From positions 2,854,501-2,918,500 of the forward strand of contig OU015566.1 in assembly GCA_907165135.1 (NCBI GenBank): a stretch of 64,000 bases of DNA, given 5' to 3'. Origin of the DNA: Oikopleura dioica (taxonomy: Eukaryota > Chordata > Appendicularia > Copelata > Oikopleuridae). The notes under the pieces were generated by a model, which saw nothing but the letters and a program-made list of their open reading frames with translations, had not been told where the DNA came from and did not search any database. The translations under genes and the position numbers were made by a program. Positions 22,401-34,350 of the stretch are shown in pieces (position 1 is the stretch's first letter; the number at the start of each line of letters is the position of its first letter).

Positions 22401-25400
22401 ACATCACTTAAAATGGCCATATTTTATGATGTGACGTTAAAATTTAGTTTTTCCGATTTGTACAACTTTTTTAAGCAGTTCCCATAAATAAAATGTTATG
22501 ATTCTTAGCTTTAATAAAAGCTCAGAGCCTCTTCTTAATTGCAAATTGAAAAAAATCGGAGGCTCCGAAAATCGTGTTTTCGTCTAAATTTTTCACTCTG
22601 GTTTTTTAAGTTTACTCGAAACTTGAAGGATAAAGCCGACACAATTTTTGCCACAAAAAAGAGACTCTTAGCTTTTATATGGGCTTTTTTAATAGATTTC
22701 TGCACAAAAAAACCTTGCGTAATCGCGTGTTCAAAGATAAGTAAAAAAATCAAGATATTGAGGCAATAGCATGAGATGGGAATTTTTCAAATATTTTATC
22801 TAAAATCCGACAATCGATTCTCACGATTCATCAATGAGGTTTTATTTGTTCTTGAAACTTTTAAAAATTTTGTAAACTATATTTTCATGTCCCAATTTTC
22901 CTGATTATACCATGTAAACCTCATTTTTATTCAATGCCTCTAGCCTTACAGTGGCGTGCATGAGTGCCGCCCTTTTCGAGCGTGAATGACTCGTGCGCTA
23001 TCAAGAAGAGCTTTTTGTTTTAGTTCCTTCTGAAATTAGAAAAAATCGGGCAGCGTTTTCGCTCTGTCTTGAAGAACTTCGAAGGGGCGGGACCCGTGCA
23101 TGCCACTTATACTGAAACACCAGGAATTTTTGATTTGAAGATATCAGATGTGGATGAACAGAATTCGTATGATGTTATTTTAATCACTCATGAAAATTCG
23201 TTTATATCTAACCCCCTTTAAAAATAATGCATTTACATCGAAGAGAGAGAAAATATTAAACTTTTGTTTTCCTTGAATTTTATAAAGATCTCGGCTGAGG
23301 ATTCTGATGAGTTCGATGTTATTTCCATTTCCATTTTTCCGATAAGAGTGGTGTTAAAAACAAATTTTTCCGGATTATAATCAGAGTAGATCCAAAAGGA
23401 GCCATTTTGAAAAAGACCAAGACCAAAAAATATTTTGCCGTCATTAAATCGCCATTCCATGATGTTTGTCTTTTTGGACTTTGATTTCGTTTCCTAGAAT
23501 AACATGATTATTCTTTAAATCTAAAAAAAATCCTATGTGGATCATTATAGGCATCAACCTTTTTGCCAGTTTTGCCGTTCTGCCCCGATGGTGTTTTACC
23601 CGAATACCGTTCTGCCCGTTCAGGGCAAAACGGAAAAATGTGCTGAACGGATTTTTGATCAAAGCGTTTTTTGAAGCCTTGATTTCGGAAATAATTATGA
23701 ATTTGATGATAAAGGGGAAGTAACTTAGCTTAGATGGAGTTAGCGAAAAATGCTATTTATTTAAGAAGCGTAACGAAAATTGAAAAGATTCCGATGTTTT
23801 GTCACCTCAAGAAAAAAGCATATCTTATAAGGTCATGGTAAATAATTTCATAATGTATTCTTAGTCCGTTGTTAACGCCCGGTCCAGAGGAAAGTATACA
23901 ATTAGCCCGGGTGTTACTTGAACGAAAAATGCGCTAAAAAAAGGACTCCTAGTACCATCAGATATGCCTCTTGGACGGGGCCAACTTCACCGGAATTGAT
24001 TTGAATCTGATTCGGGCCTTTACTTTATGATTGTAATTTTTCAAATCTGGAACTCCAAAAATAGATATGATTGAACGCGATTTGGAAGTTAATTGATGTT
24101 TGAACGTGAGAAAAGTCTTCAAGTTTCAATAGTGAATATTTAACAAATTGCGTCCTCCGCCTGGCGTACAGTGGTGTGTGGAGTTGGTGCACCCCTAGAT
24201 AGCGGGCAAAAGGTGCACAAACGCAGCACTCACTTTTGCTACTTCTAGAAGAAAACAATAGAAAAAGTGCGGGTCAGGGGTGCACCAACGCAGCACTCGC
24301 TAAGGGTGCACCAACTCCACACACCACTGTACCTTGATACTGATCTCAAAATCGAAGAATTTTGTTCCATGAGAATTAAAATTGAGACTCGATATATGCT
24401 CGAACTCTGCAAGAGAGGAAAATTTTTTCTTCTTGAAACTGTCTGGAATAATTGTTTTTTTGTATGATCTAAAAACTGCTTTCGTTGAGAAAGGAAAAGC
24501 TGCTTGGCGGGCAATATTTTTCGCGAACGCAGGAAAAACATCATCGTGAAATGCGAAATAAGGGTTGCTTGTTACGTGCATTTTCATGCTTGAGTTTTGT
24601 TGGATGAAGTCAATCTCATGCAATTCTCATTTTTGGAATTTTTAACAGTTTTTCTTGAAAATAAGAAAGTCATTTTTATAAAAAAACACCTTTTAAAATA
24701 TCTTTCTTTAGTCAATCCCTTCCAAAATCATACTCTAAGTAAAAGGTCGTATCAAATACATAGTTTTGAATCATTAATTTGTCGTTCACAATGAATGCAT
24801 TCCCATAGTACTCGCATTCATCGTTGTTGTTTCCAAGTCGGTCAGTGTAATTCGGATCATTCGAAGCCATCAAGCTAGAAACACAGATAGAAGTTTTATT
24901 GTATTCAACAAGTGAGCCAATCCATTCAGTGCCGAGTGTAAGATATTGTCCTCCCGCTTCTAATAGAATAGAATATTTCGTATTTGAGAGAGCGATGCTT
25001 CGAGTTATTAAAAGAATAAGAAGACGCTCATCATCAATCTTCCGAGGATTTATCATTTTTAAGAAACAGAGATCCTTAGCTAAAAAAATCCTTTATGACC
25101 TTTTCAAAGGTACAAGATGGACTGGATCAAGATCTCTGTATTCTGCTGGAAGTTTAATCTCGGTTTTCCGCCAGCCTTTTTCGATTTCTTCGCTACGGCG
25201 TATTTTATTTAATGCAATTGTTGTAGATAACTTGATAAAACTGTCACCAATCATCACGCTCATCAGATGAAAGACGCCATGGAAACTTATTGATGACACT
25301 TTTACATTAAAGTGATTGCTTGCTATGTAACCTTGTGCTTCCTCAAATCGCTTCAAGTTATAATCTGGGGCGAAGTAAAAACACTTATCAGATCTTTTTG

Positions 25401-27083
25401 TAGGAGAACTAGAAAATGCTCAAAAAATTCTCATTTGAGTTATAAAAAGCAATTTCTTTATGATTAATAATTTAAAAGATTAATAAATCAATAAATTATT
25501 GTCGTCAAATTAATATATGACGAGTTTTTTGACCTTGATCAAATAACAACGACGGGAAAAACTTTTTTACCATTGTCCAATGGACGGCGAATTTCTATAA
25601 AATGAGTACCAATCGATGAGCCAAAGTGAAAAATAAAATATTTCCTTAAGAATAATAAAGAAGACATATAAAGTTGTATAAATTTTACATATTGATATTT
25701 TTGTTTTGAATAAATATCGGAGAATCAGTTGATTCTGAGATTGTCAAGATATTTCCAAGTGCGTCTACGAGAAAGTGCTCTCCTGCCAGAAATGTTGCAC
25801 CAGTTGACTTTTGTGATTTTTAGTATTAATTGGCGCCGGACGGTGCCAATACCATTATGGTTCCTTAGTCAAGCATTTTATCTGACTCATCAAAAAACAA
25901 GTACTCGCTTTTCGGCTTAACTGCAAGGATACTCTTACAACGAGTATTTTGGATTGATACCGGCACCATCCGCCCCCGAATATAATTCGATTAAAATAAC
26001 AACAAGTTAATTCTTATAAAAAACCGTTCGTAAGAAAGAAACTCTTTAGGAACATTCATTTTTAAATCGCTTGAATTGTTTATCATATTTGAAAGAAATA
26101 CTGGAAAATTTTTAATCCGTGATTGACGCCCTTCCCAGCGCCCAGTTATCCATTCGATAGATAAATTCTCTTCACTTGAGTTTTCAGATAGAAGCTTCAC
26201 TTCACCATTTTCTAGATCGAAAACCGGGATTAACTCCTGGCGTGACTCAAACTTTTCACAGTCATAATAAGGACAAGGGCATCCATTTTTGCAATATTTT
26301 TCAAACGGACAAACTTCTCCAGCAGAATCAAACGATCTTGATAGCTGATAGCACATTCTCTCACAGGGCGTATTTGAAATCATCCTTCTTGATTCCAAAA
26401 CAAGAGTTTTTTTGCATAAATGCCGGCATATTTTGACGTCGTAAAATTTTTTCTTTTTACAGCGTTGAAGGTTGATTTCATTTTCCTCGGAGGTGAACAA
26501 AGGAGAATTTGCCTTAACTTGCTTGATCAATGAAACTGGCTCGGGAAGGCTAAAATTTTTCGTTTCTTTGCATTTTTTCATCAAGTATCCGCAGTAATCA
26601 GTGTTTGCAATCGTAACACATTTTTTATAATTTCGATTGCAAGTCGATGTCAGAAAAGTTGTTACTCCTCTTGATTTTTCCAACGAAGAAACATTGGCTT
26701 ACAAATTAAACTTAATTTGAATTAAAGATAAGTGTACCTAAAATCATCACAGTTATCCAGAATAGAGAGCCAAAGCCTAAATAACTGTATTGCTGTTTCT
26801 CTGTAGCGAATCCATGTTTTGACAAGCTCATTTTTTCTGTCACTTTTTTCTTCCACGTTTCCTTTTTTAAATCAGCTTTTTGAGTGTGAATACTTCGTGT
26901 CGACAAAATATCCTCAGTAAACAAATAAACGTTTCCCCCTTTTTGCTTCAAAACGCCAAAGCAGTGGCAATCCAAGCACTGATATTTTTTTATATAAGGA
27001 TTATCTATATCTTCATCTGAAACCTGAATTTTTATCTTTGGCAGCTGGGTAAGAGAACCTTCGTCATCTTCTTCGATACTCAT
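19426..27083 (-). CDS. Long membrane-anchored cysteine-rich kelch-like protein
   Basis: Minus-strand exons join with matching phases into one gene. Exon 1 encodes a charged cytoplasmic head (MSIEEDDEGSLTQLPKIK) and an uncleaved hydrophobic segment (YLGFGSLFWITVMILG), suggesting a type II membrane protein. The next exon is cysteine-rich (CERMCYQL, CPFEKYCKNGCPCPYYDC). Further exons at about 25412-25100, 25010-24720, 24620-24333, 23524-23225, 21587-21198, 20452-20070 and 19900-19426 encode kelch-like blades (VYVFGGDKNAHQ, GVLLTVGGNDF). The large introns hold mobile elements (20480-21141, 21650-22329, 22949-23107, 24169-24329). Exons between 24168 and 23530 are uncertain, and one junction (about 24712) may use a non-GT donor. 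It shares architecture with the gene at 7837-9366. Two adjacent genes instead of one cannot be excluded. Confidence 0.6.
20480..21141. mobile_element. TTAA-flanked MITE with GGACCCCCCC ends
   Basis: The inverted ends TAATTTTAAGGACCCCCCC and its complement lie at 20471-20489 and 21132-21150, each including TTAA next to GGACC. The 662-bp body is AT-rich without a transposase frame. It sits in an intron of the long kelch gene. Confidence 0.7.
21650..22329. mobile_element. TTAA-flanked MITE with GGGGGTCCCC ends
   Basis: TTAA then GGGGGTCCCC at the left, and GGGGACCCCC then TTAA at the right. The 680-bp body is non-coding and lies in the intron between the kelch exons at 23225 and 21587. Confidence 0.7.
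22949..23107. mobile_element. TA-flanked ~160-bp MITE (CAGTGGCGTGCATG ends)
   Basis: The left end CAGTGGCGTGCATG and the right end CATGCCACT form imperfect inverted repeats flanked by TA on both sides, as in Tc1/mariner insertions. It sits in the same kelch-gene intron as the element at 21650-22329. Confidence 0.6.
24169..24329. mobile_element. TA-flanked 161-bp MITE (CAGTGGTGTGTGGAG ends)
   Basis: Near-perfect inverted repeats of about 28 bp (CAGTGGTGTGTGGAGTTGG and its complement) are bounded by TA at 24167-24168 and 24330-24331. Internal copies of GCGCAGCACTC-like words are also inverted. On the minus strand the preceding kelch exon ends AAG and the next bases GTACAG come from the TA plus the element end, so the element appears to provide the 5' splice site. 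Confidence 0.8.
25828..25982. repeat. Imperfect inverted repeat, possible small MITE
   Basis: GGACGGTGCCAATACC near 25835 and its diverged inverse (GGCACCATCCG) near 25965 bracket about 150 bp in an intron of the long kelch gene. The ends are too diverged to fix a target duplication. Confidence 0.4.
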
Positions 27084-27465
27084 TCTATCAATTCAAAAAT
27101 GAAGTGAAGATTTAACTTGAGGGTCTTCTTAAAGGTCCCAAACATTCCTCGGGAAATGTCGACTGTCATTTTTGTTCCTAGTTGGTGTTATTTGTGTATC
27201 AACCGCATTTTTACGAGACAAGAAATATTGTATTTGCTCGTAATTTCGAAGTTCATCAAAAAAATAAGCTGATTCGATCACCCGAAACTCGCAAAAAAGA
27301 CTGTATTTTTGCGCTTCTCACGCTTTTCCGTTATTTTTTTCTAATTAAATGCAGTAACAGCTCGTAACACTCGTGTAAAATGATATCATCAATTAAAAAT
27401 TATTCTTTTTTTTTGGTTTATTAAAATAATCAAAAAGATTTGACAATTCATGATTTCAATTTATT

Positions 27466-27794
27466 CTAGTTTTTCGAGTTTTCTTCTTCTTTGTTGACAA
27501 TATTTTTGAGTTTCTCGGCCCGTTCCAAATACTAAGAAATTTATTCAGAAAGTCGTCTCATTTAGGACTTTACCTCTTCGCATTTTGCGCGAATCGTCTC
27601 TTTCGCTTTTTCAGATTGAGCTTCGTACTTGATTGCATGAAGAAAGTGCTCGACGCCATTTTGATATAGCTAAAAATGAAATAAATAAAATTAGAAGGAA
27701 CAAAACTCACTTGGAAAGCCTTAGCGTAGTTTCCTCCTTCATCTTCTTCGGTTGCTTTTGTGACGATTTCGATAGCTTTTTGTAACATCGTCAT
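27466..27794 (-). CDS. MIT-domain-only VPS4-like protein
   Basis: Three exons read [58 protein letters not shown] and [14 protein letters not shown] stop. This matches the N-terminal MIT domain of VPS4, the AAA ATPase that disassembles ESCRT-III, almost end to end. The ATPase domain is absent: the reading frame stops right after the MIT helices, and AATAAA follows immediately (TAGAATAAA). Introns are 40-45 bp with GT-AG ends. About 86 residues. It could bind ESCRT-III tails without ATPase activity, acting as a modulator (inference). It may be a truncated duplicate of a complete VPS4 elsewhere. Confidence 0.8.
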
Positions 27795-30252
27795 TTTCGA
27801 CTAAAATGAAAAAATATTCACTCTGTTTTTCGTCCAATAAAAGTTTACCTTTTCACCTTTTCTCTGATTTATTTTATCGAAAATTTATGTTTAAAATACG
27901 ACTGAACAAACAACTCGTTCTCGAGAGGTCAATATTCTCGAAAAATTTTTATTATTCGCAATAATTGCTGTTTTACACCCAATTTTTCGAAGAACTCTTT
28001 ACACCTCATTATAAATTAAAGACCCTTGGGTATGATTTGGAACACGACTTTACAAGCCTTTTAAATGCTGAAATCTTAAAGGGCTGTCTAGTCTGGATTA
28101 TAAAAGAAGAAAACATGGGCTCGGCGGTTGCGCTGTGAAATATCTGTGGTAGCGAGATTACATCAGGGCGCGAAATCGAAGCCCAATACTTCCTTGTTAG
28201 GACAACTCAAGGCCACTTCCACCTCTAATCTCCTTAAAAACGGAATTATTTCCGCTCTCGCCCTTTCCTCATCCCCTTAATCTCGCACTCAAAATTTCTT
28301 TGAAGAGAAAAAGATCTTGAGGTCTTCTCGCGGAAAATCATAAACACCCGCATTTTCTCCTAATCGACCTCGAGAAAACCGCTTCATAATAAGTCCACGG
28401 TCTTAATTAATGCCGTCTTCGGTTTCGTGATTTTGTGGTCAATTTTGCACTCATAAACTTTAGAAGATTATCAAAGGGTAAAACACCCGGTTTTTTTTTA
28501 ATATTTTTTCTTAATTTTTTTCTGAAAAAATATTTTTTTGATTTTTTTTTTGAAAAATTATTTTTCAATTTTTTTCCCAAATTATTTCTTTTAAAATCTT
28601 TTTTTTTTCTTCAAATTTTTTTTTTGAAAATTTTCGAGGAAGCCCAATTTTCCTCGAAATTCCTGTCAAAATCTTTGGTCACAGCGGTCTTCAAAAAAGG
28701 CCCTTCGGAAATAATAGTCGGCAGCTGGTGCCAAAAACATTTCCGGTCTATTTGGTTCTACAAACGGTCGAGCTTAGAACGCTGGCCACAGTTGACAAGC
28801 TTGGCATGGTGAATTTTCGCGTTTGGTCCATTCAGAATTTTTAATCGAAAAAAGGGCGAAATTCTTGTTAAGACTTCTTTCTGGCGTAATCACGTTTCTA
28901 GAGCTATGATCGAGGCGTAATGAGCACCGCAAAATGACAGATGATGAGACACGGGTTCATAGAATACGTAATAATTGGAAGCTAACCGGACAATTGACGC
29001 TAATGAAAGTGAAAGAGACGATAAAGAAGTCATTAAATTTCATAACGAAATGATGGGTTAGATTCAGTTTTTATTCGGAATGCCTTTGTTATGTCCCCGA
29101 ATGTCCCGAATGTCCCGAATGTCTCCGAATGTCCCCGAATGTCCTGAATGTCACTGAATGTCTCTGAATGTCTCCGAAGGTCCCCGAACCTCCCGAATGT
29201 GTCCGAAGTTCCCAAAATGTCCTCGAATGTCCCAAATGTCCCGAATGTCCCCGAATGTCCCCGAATTTTCTCAATGTTCCGAATGCTCGTTCTTATTCGA
29301 TCTTTCTTTTCCATTAAAAATGCTTGTTTTTCGGCTCAAATACCGAAAAACCCCAACTTCACGGTTTTCGCCTTGTTACAGTCAGTCAAAATACCACTTG
29401 GCTTCTTCGAGATCTTCACACGTCAGTTTTGATAAGCTCATCACGCTTCAAATGCCAGAGTTGTAGCACCAACTTGGATCAAACATCGATCCTTTTGCAA
29501 ACGATGATATTATTTTTTTGCAGAAGATAAGATGGTGAGTATATTTCTAAAGAAGCGTGACGAGCAAGACACGGGTGAGCAATTGCGCAAGGAGCATTAA
29601 AAGACTCTCGTATCGATACCGCTAATGGCTTGTCGAAGATCTCATTTGGAACATGAAAGGCCCGCGCTGCAAAATTTTCTTTTTGAAAAGAAAATGTGGC
29701 TTTTTTGTTTCAAGCTGAAACAGTCGTTACAAGAATATCCAGTCAATTGCCACGAACAGGGAACAAAATTTCGAAGAATCGTTATTTCCAAAATCGAAAG
29801 AAAGTTACTCCCTTATTTTTCTTATTTTAATGCTATTCCAAGTTCAATTGAAAGAACTTAATTATGACCTAATTCATTTGACCTCAAAAAATTCATGAAA
29901 TGACGGGGCTGCAGTCATTTTATGTAAATTTAATATAAGCTTTCTGGAGCCCTAGGATAGAGGCGACCGATTAACATTGAAAGATGATCTTCTAAAATTT
30001 AAGTTCTAAAACGAAATTATCGATTTTTTTTTCAAAGTTCAATTTTTTGATTTCGAAATTAAATATTTTTTCTGAAATAATTATTATACTGGAATATTGA
30101 ATAATTATTTAAAAAAAAGGAATAAAATAAAAATTTTTCTTAGAAAATGAAAAAAAAAGAAAAATTGCAATTTTCTTCTTTTCAAAATCAGGTTTTGCGA
30201 ATTTCAAGTTTTGAAATCGGAAAACTGCCGTAATAAGCAAAAACGCGTTAAT
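27795..30252. other. Gene-poor region
   Basis: Apart from the minisatellite at 29091-29283 I see no supported gene. 28480-28640 is a T-rich low-complexity tract that creates a spurious Phe-rich frame. Frames at 29148-29530 and 29625-29861 lack coding character. Confidence 0.5.
29091..29283. repeat. Minisatellite of GAATGTCCC-type units
   Basis: About 17 tandem units of 9-12 bp with the core GAATGTCCC or GAATGTCCCC and scattered variants. Overlapping frames on both strands come from the repeat. Confidence 0.9.
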
Positions 30253-30471
30253 TTATGTATAATTGGTAATTGTTAATTTCGCAGCTTTCACGCGGTGCTC
30301 CCAACAGTCGACCACTATTGCATTCATCAGAAATACCGTTTTTCTCTCACTGATTCGGAAACTCGCCTTTTGAGCATGACGGACATTTCCTGTGACATCG
30401 TCGAAGATGGCCATTCTAAACTCTGAAGAAATGAACATGACTCGCGACCGGAAGTCAATTCCAAAATGCAT
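30253..30471 (-). CDS. Hypothetical small protein
   Basis: A 72-codon frame with reasonable codon use (FRSRVMFISSEFRMAIFDDV, KTVFLMNAIVVDCWEHRVK). No signal peptide, no splice partner and no poly(A) signal in close range. It could be a terminal exon of an unseen gene or chance. Confidence 0.25.
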   Translation of the reverse strand: MHFGIDFRSRVMFISSEFRMAIFDDVTGNVRHAQKASFRISERKTVFLMNAIVVDCWEHRVKAAKLTITNYT

Positions 30472-31407
30472 TTGCGACGGTCGATTTCGCTTACAAAAAT
30501 TGAGTTTTGAAATTTGCCGATTTTCTTGAAGTGCCGAATCAATCAGGTACAGTTGATTTTAACATAACGAAAGGTGATTTTAATATTATAATTTTTATCA
30601 GATAATGATTCATTGGGCCTTGGACGTAAAAATAAACTCGGGTTCATGGGGTCGTCTAGGACTAATCTGCACAAAAAAATTAAAAAAACAACGTTACCTG
30701 TTATATATTTGAAGGAGCTTATTTTTTACTTACCCAACGGTTATTTTGAAGGGGAAATGGAAGGTGAGTCGGCCAACCAGACCTCCAAGACTTCTGAGTG
30801 AAATCCTTACCCCCTATTTTATTTGCTCATTGAAAAGAGCGTTAAAAGTTATCCCAGATGCGCCCGGAAAAAGATGAAATTTCCGAAGAAATACCTTCAT
30901 GGCACGTGACTGAAGTCCCAAGTACCAAAACTTTCCCGCCCGAGCATTTTCGACTCGTCTAAGATACAATAGCTTGTGATAGCTCAAAATGATCGTCTTG
31001 GCGAGCATCATATTTTCATCCTTCTTCAACCCTTTTTTATCCCTTTATCTGTTGCTCGAAAGCTGATACTGACAGTATCAATGATATCAGTGTATTAGTG
31101 ATACACTGTCATCCTCCTTCAAACTTATTGCCTTTATCATTTTCCTAGGACGAACGGCCCGAGGAGCTCTTTACTACAGGAATAAGCCTCCCCATCGAAA
31201 AAAATGTCCGATTTCGCGGCGTGGCTTTCTCTAGCGCCGAACAGCGCCCCTTTCCGCTTATCATTTTGACCGTTTCTTATCACCTCAGCACTTATCTTTT
31301 TATTTCGGAACTTCAATCAGAATAAATTTTGTAAAGTTTTTTATTCAAAAATTTTTTGTTTTGTAAAAGAGAGAAAGAGAAAGAGGAAACATAGAGGAAA
31401 ATCAACG
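30472..31407. other. Intergenic; small palindrome
   Basis: No supported gene. 31068-31110 holds an imperfect palindrome bounded by TGACAGT and ACTGTCA. The last 300 bases are upstream of the protease gene. Confidence 0.4.
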
Positions 31408-33950
31408 ATGAAGCTTTTCGCGCTTCTCTCATTGGTTACAGGTTCTTACAGTAATTTTTCTAGCTTACAAAAAAACATCTGAAAATGTCAATGAAACCAT
31501 TATAGCAGTTAAAATTAAAATAATCGCTTCAATTATTCTTTAATCTTTAAGGCTTTCAACAATCGGAGAAAATCGAGCTTGGGCCACCAACATATGATAA
31601 AATTCAGCGGCGTCCTGCCGCGCTATCATCCGAAAGAGACGCTTTTGCTGAAAAAGGAAATGGAAAAGGAAAAACGCCACAATTGTCAGTAAACGATTTG
31701 GACATTGCCAACAGATTACCACGTAAGAAAATACTGATTTGAAGAAACCATAATTTTTTTTCTTCTTTTATGTATCGGATTTTTATTTGAATTATTATTT
31801 ACGATGATTTTTAAAGACCTTGATTATTGATTAGCAATATTCCTCTAGTAACGATGACCCCTTTTTAACAATTATCAAAAATAATCGTTCGACAAACATA
31901 AATTCAGCAAAACTGAAATGCCACACTCCACTGGTGAAAGAAGGACTGGCCGAGCGAATCGTCGGCGGCTACGATGTCCAACGAGAAGCCTGGCCCTTCA
32001 TCGTCAAAATTCGAATCGGCTGCGGCGGGAGCATAATCGCCAGCAACTGGATCCTGACCGCGGCGCATTGTTGCAGGCAGGGCGCGACATCTTTTTTTTC
32101 AATCAGACATTTCTTCGAAAAATGACTCAATCTTCAATGATTCGATTATTTGGTTTGTAGGTCATTAAAGTTGGGACTCCCAAGCTTGCGAAAATTTCAA
32201 ATTGGAAGGCTTTAACTTTAATGACCTATTTCAAATTATCAAAATTAAGGATTGACTCAAGTAACATTGAAAATCATCCAAAATGTCTTGTCGAACCCAT
32301 TTTAAAGAGTTTCAGATAATCGATTCTTGCAAGTGACCGTCAGCGAATTTGATCGAGCGAAAATTGACATGGGAGCCAGGACGATCAATATTAAAGAAAA
32401 ATACCTTCACCCTCAATTCGACCAATTCACCCTCAAAAACGACATTTGCCTCCTCGAGCTCGAAGATTCCATCAACTTTCACGTCTTTGCTCAGCCAGTC
32501 TGTCTGCCAGACAAGGGCTCGAGAATCGACAAAATCCCACTAGGAAAAGGGCCGCTTTGCTACGTCGCCGGCTGGGGGCGAATCGGAGAGATGGAAAATA
32601 CCGCTAGAATTTTGCAAGAAACTCAAGTGCCGATCGTCAACAATACAGTATGCGATGCGGCTTTTCCGAAAAACGAAGTTGTCGAAGATAAAATGATGTG
32701 CGCCGGATATGCAGAGGGAGGAATCGACGCTTGCCAGGGCGATTCTGGAGGACCGCTGATTTGCGTCGAAGATGATAAGCCGATGCTGCGGGGGATCGTT
32801 TCTTGGGGAATTGGATGTGCAAGAGTTGGGCATTACGGCGTTTATACCAGGACATCTTCTTATATCGACTGGGTATTGAAGAGCATTTAATCTTTATGAA
32901 AAAGGCCTTTTTTGAAAAAGAAAAAATAATCAGCCGAGTTTCTAGATAAAATCGATCGTCGTTCCTGATGAAGTCAAAACCACCCTTCCGCCAACAACAA
33001 CGACTACAGAACGAAGTCCCGTTGTCGGCCTCACCAAAATGCATTCCTTCTGCGGTTCGACCCATTTTTCATCCCCTCTTCCCAATCTCATTTTAAGGAA
33101 ATCCGAAGGAAAACTACAAGATAGCAAAAAACGTCCAGGTCGGCTGCAACGAAATCGGATGCAAGTTTTTCTGCCCAAAAAGGATGAAACCTTCTGTCTC
33201 GAAAGTCGGGTGCAATAAGAAGTGGAAGAATTTCGTGCCGAAAAGACTCAAGGTAGGTACTGTTTATAACGCAGGTAGGGACTGAATTCTAGCGACCAAT
33301 TTTCTGCATGGAAGAAAAGAAAAAATCGATCAAAGAAGAGGTCATCCAAAGAGGTAAAAAAAGACAAAATAGATGATGGCTGGAGAAACTGGAGTTCAAA
33401 AGACAAGAGAGTTAATCGAGATTCTGACATTTTTTAGGAAACGAAATGACAAGCTGCGGTAACGTGACGAAAAAGTTCAAATTGCCAGAGTCGATTAATA
33501 TTGACTGCAAAAACGACAAATGCGATCTCACTGTAAGCAAGTTTACCATAAAAAAACTGATGACAAAAAAACTTTTAGTGCGAAAATCCAAACATGGAGC
33601 CTACGCTGTCTCAAATCAAATGCCAGCGATCAACAGGTAAGTCGAAAAAAGGCAAATTTATTCCTAGACGCGCTCGGGTCAACTGCGTCGTGAAGAAAAA
33701 TTCGAAAGCAATGAGATCAATGGGCTCAACTGCCGAAGAAACATGCGGGTACCTTCCTGTCCAGATTGCTCAGCCAGCCAGCTACTTTTGCGAGGACATG
33801 TCCTGCCATTTTTATTGCCCTGATAATCTGACGGTAAAAAATGGAAGCAGAACTACAGTTATAAAGCTGCTTTCAGCCAAATCATGCAAAAATCACTTGC
33901 AATCCTTGGAAGCGATCCTGGTGGCCAAAACGATTCAGCGTTTTCTGTGA
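31408..33950 (+). CDS. Secreted trypsin-like serine protease with C-terminal cysteine-rich modules
   Basis: Signal peptide MKLFALLSLVTG, a pro-region, then activation site RIVGGYDVQ and a full S1 domain: His in LTAAHCC, Asp in LKNDICLLEL, Ser in DACQGDSGGPL, with the Asp six residues before the Ser predicting cleavage after Lys/Arg. After YIDW an intron (GTATTG to TTTCTAG) leads to IKSIVVPDEVKTTLPPTTTTT, a Thr-rich linker. Repeated cysteine modules follow (CNEIGCKFFCPKRM, CKNDKCDLTC, CEDMSCHFYCPD). If that intron is retained the protein ends VLKSI, a normal trypsin end. The intron at 32082-32315 needs a non-GT donor (GCGCGA). Likely extracellular. Confidence 0.8.
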
Positions 33951-34350
33951 ATAATTCAAACTCTCAAGCCTCGAAATTGAGCTTTTTCCGAAAAATCTTA
34001 AAAAAGAGAATTTTCGAAATTTAACTGTAAATATCAGCTTGCAATCACTTGATGAAATGAACAACCATTTTCGCTTGAAAAACCTCAAGCACGACAATAA
34101 ACTTGTAAATATTCTTTGAATAGCTTCAAATTATTCATATATAGGACTTGAAAATAATCGAGAGTTGTCTTTTGGTGATCGTTTGTAGTATCTATTCCAG
34201 TGCATCAACTCGTCTTGAGTTGGAATGATCAAGGATGGGAAGAAATCGATAAGTAAAATTAGGACACTGAAGCCATTTCTCTGAGCTGAAGCTTCATTCG
34301 AGATATTGCTGGTAGAGCGTTTGAGCTTGCTGATTTTCATAAAAATTGTA
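33951..34350. other. Intergenic
   Basis: 3' flank of the protease gene and 5' flank of the kinase-fusion gene. A minus-strand frame at 34131-34409 includes a hydrophobic run but overlaps the next gene and lacks support. An upstream exon of the kinase-fusion gene could lie here but was not identified. Confidence 0.35.

Noticed and set aside
28435-28812. 125-codon Phe-rich frame
   Set aside because: Produced by a T-rich tract; no membrane-protein pattern or splice context.
29033-29466. Repeat-containing frames on both strands
   Set aside because: They simply translate the GAATGTCCC minisatellite.
31540-31722. Minus-strand 60-codon frame
   Set aside because: It is the complement of the protease pro-region exon on the plus strand.
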